Of a stretch of DNA of 21,114 nt, positions 20,556-21,114 are shown piece by piece. This DNA comes from a virus. The DNA is taken from IMG/VR virus record IMGVR_UViG_3300030406_001046, positions 1 through 21,114 of that record, one strand, 5' to 3'. The translations under genes and the position numbers were made by a program. Under the pieces are notes generated by a model, which saw only the letters and a list, made by a program, of their open reading frames with translations, had not been told where the DNA came from and did no database searches. Position 1 is the stretch's first letter; each line of letters opens with the position of its first letter.

Positions 20556-20747
20556 ATGTATTGTAAGTTATGCGATGATATTATTTCGCCACCTCGTAGG
20601 GCTTCTCTTGGGTACGATACTTGTTTATCTTGTGGTGATAAAGAAGCTAAACAAAAAGTTCATACTGTTGTTCCCATGCATAAGTCTAATTATGTAGTAA
20701 TTACTAATTTATCAGAGTTAGTTAATATAAATACGAAAGGAGCTTGA
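20556..20747 (+). CDS. DksA/TraR-like zinc-finger mini-protein
   Basis: A 63-aa protein with ATG 20556 behind AGAAAGGAG. Two Cys pairs, CKLC (3-6) and CLSC (23-26), are separated by 16 residues and frame PPRRASLGYDT, very like the C4 finger of DksA/TraR regulators (C-x2-C, then P-x-RR-A-P/L-G, then C-x2-C, then a helix with E-A). DksA-type proteins bind in the RNA polymerase secondary channel. The N-terminal coiled coil is missing and the tail (HKSNYVVITNLSELVNIN) differs, so a general zinc-finger binding protein is as likely. Role inferred. Confidence 0.75.
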   Translation: MYCKLCDDIISPPRRASLGYDTCLSCGDKEAKQKVHTVVPMHKSNYVVITNLSELVNINTKGA

Positions 20748-20748
20748 T

Positions 20749-21009
20749 ATGGCATGGAAAGTATTAGAGGAGGGTCATGGTTTCGGTTACGTCGAATATT
20801 GGCACCCAGAAGATATTGCTCACCCAGAGCATCCTGGAGAGATACCAGAAGATTTCGAAGATGATAAATCTAATTTAGTTGGTATTGCAGGTTTATTCGA
20901 TATCTATAAGTGGCTTGATCAAAATTATGTTTATATTATTCATGTGCATTCAGAAACATATAATTATTTTAGATATGAAAATGAAAGAGGAGCAACTAAT
21001 GATAGGTAA
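20749..21009 (+). CDS. Unknown 86-aa acidic protein
   Basis: ATG 20749 one base after the previous stop, with AAAGGAG at 20738-20744. Strongly acidic with many aromatic and His residues (YVEYWHPEDIAHPEHPGEIP, then a helix-strand end YVYIIHVHSETYNYFRYENE). There is no Cys, signal or membrane helix. The His/Asp/Glu richness may be incidental or metal-related; no catalytic pattern is evident. It overlaps the next start by 11 bases. Confidence 0.65.
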   Translation: MAWKVLEEGHGFGYVEYWHPEDIAHPEHPGEIPEDFEDDKSNLVGIAGLFDIYKWLDQNYVYIIHVHSETYNYFRYENERGATNDR

Positions 21010-21114
21010 TCCAGATGATGTATCTAATCAAGTAATTGCAAAGATAGAACGATGGTTAAAACATGAGATTAGCCATCAAGCCCCTGTAGTAGATGGTGAG
21101 GAAATTCTTACTGA
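20999..21114 (+). CDS. Unknown protein, truncated at the right edge
   Basis: ATG 20999 lies in the end of the preceding gene, behind GAGGAG, and the frame stays open to the window end. The visible 38 residues begin MIGNPDDVSNQVIAKIERWL and look helical. Too little is present to assign a function. Confidence 0.6.
   Translation, partial: MIGNPDDVSNQVIAKIERWLKHEISHQAPVVDGEEILT

Overview
The window looks like part of the genome of a tailed phage from an AT-rich aquatic, probably marine, source. It is about one-third G+C by eye. Genes are packed tightly, with many overlapping stop/start junctions (TAATG, ATGA, GTGA), and standard bacterial start sites preceded by GGAG-type ribosome binding sites. 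There is no RNA polymerase, integrase, CRISPR, rRNA or tRNA gene in view. A low-GC alphaproteobacterial host would fit the gene-transfer-agent-type 3TM holin, but that is inference.

Layout. (1) 1-4536, + strand: the 3' end of a large lysine-rich virion-type protein open at the left edge, then a membrane protein, a small exported protein, a LysM protein, a small basic protein, an unknown 232-aa protein, a 25-residue micro-ORF, an EF-hand membrane protein and a 3TM holin. This is the end of the structural module plus part of the lysis module. (2) 4529-6678, - strand: a T4-type lysozyme, an XRE-type regulator and a SNF2-type helicase/translocase. The endolysin is therefore encoded opposite to the holin, and their 3' ends overlap. 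(3) 6679-6978: a divergent control region with outward promoter candidates, a 7-bp inverted repeat and a triple 8-bp tandem repeat. (4) 6979-11968, + strand: two unknown early proteins, a single-stranded DNA-binding protein followed by a perfect hairpin terminator, a small basic protein, a TOTE-type archaeo-eukaryotic primase and a UvrD-family helicase. (5) 12046-17753: two small proteins, then a run of overlapping genes for a SAM methyltransferase, an aGPT-Pplase/HMUDK_hel thymine-hypermodification protein, a thymidylate-synthase homologue (probably a dUMP hydroxymethylase), a small helical protein resembling nucleotide-modification accessory domains, and a family A DNA polymerase with Leu at the position equivalent to E. 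coli Phe762. (6) 17816 to the right edge: short accessory genes, including a MazG-type pyrophosphohydrolase, a DksA-like zinc finger and a pair of paralogues, separated by short gaps that carry recurring TATAAT promoter-like boxes. One gap (18589-18726) can fold into a compact multi-hairpin RNA.

How it may work together. The TOTE primase, SSB, PolA, UvrD and SNF2 proteins would make a self-contained replication set without a DnaB-type helicase in this window. The thymidylate-synthase homologue could make a hydroxymethylated dUMP precursor, MazG could help shape the nucleotide pool, and the aGPT-Pplase/HMUDK_hel protein and methyltransferase could then act on hydroxymethyluracil in DNA, giving thymine-modified genomes that resist host nucleases. 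The points most worth following up are the thymine-modification island and the structured RNA at about 18.6 kb.
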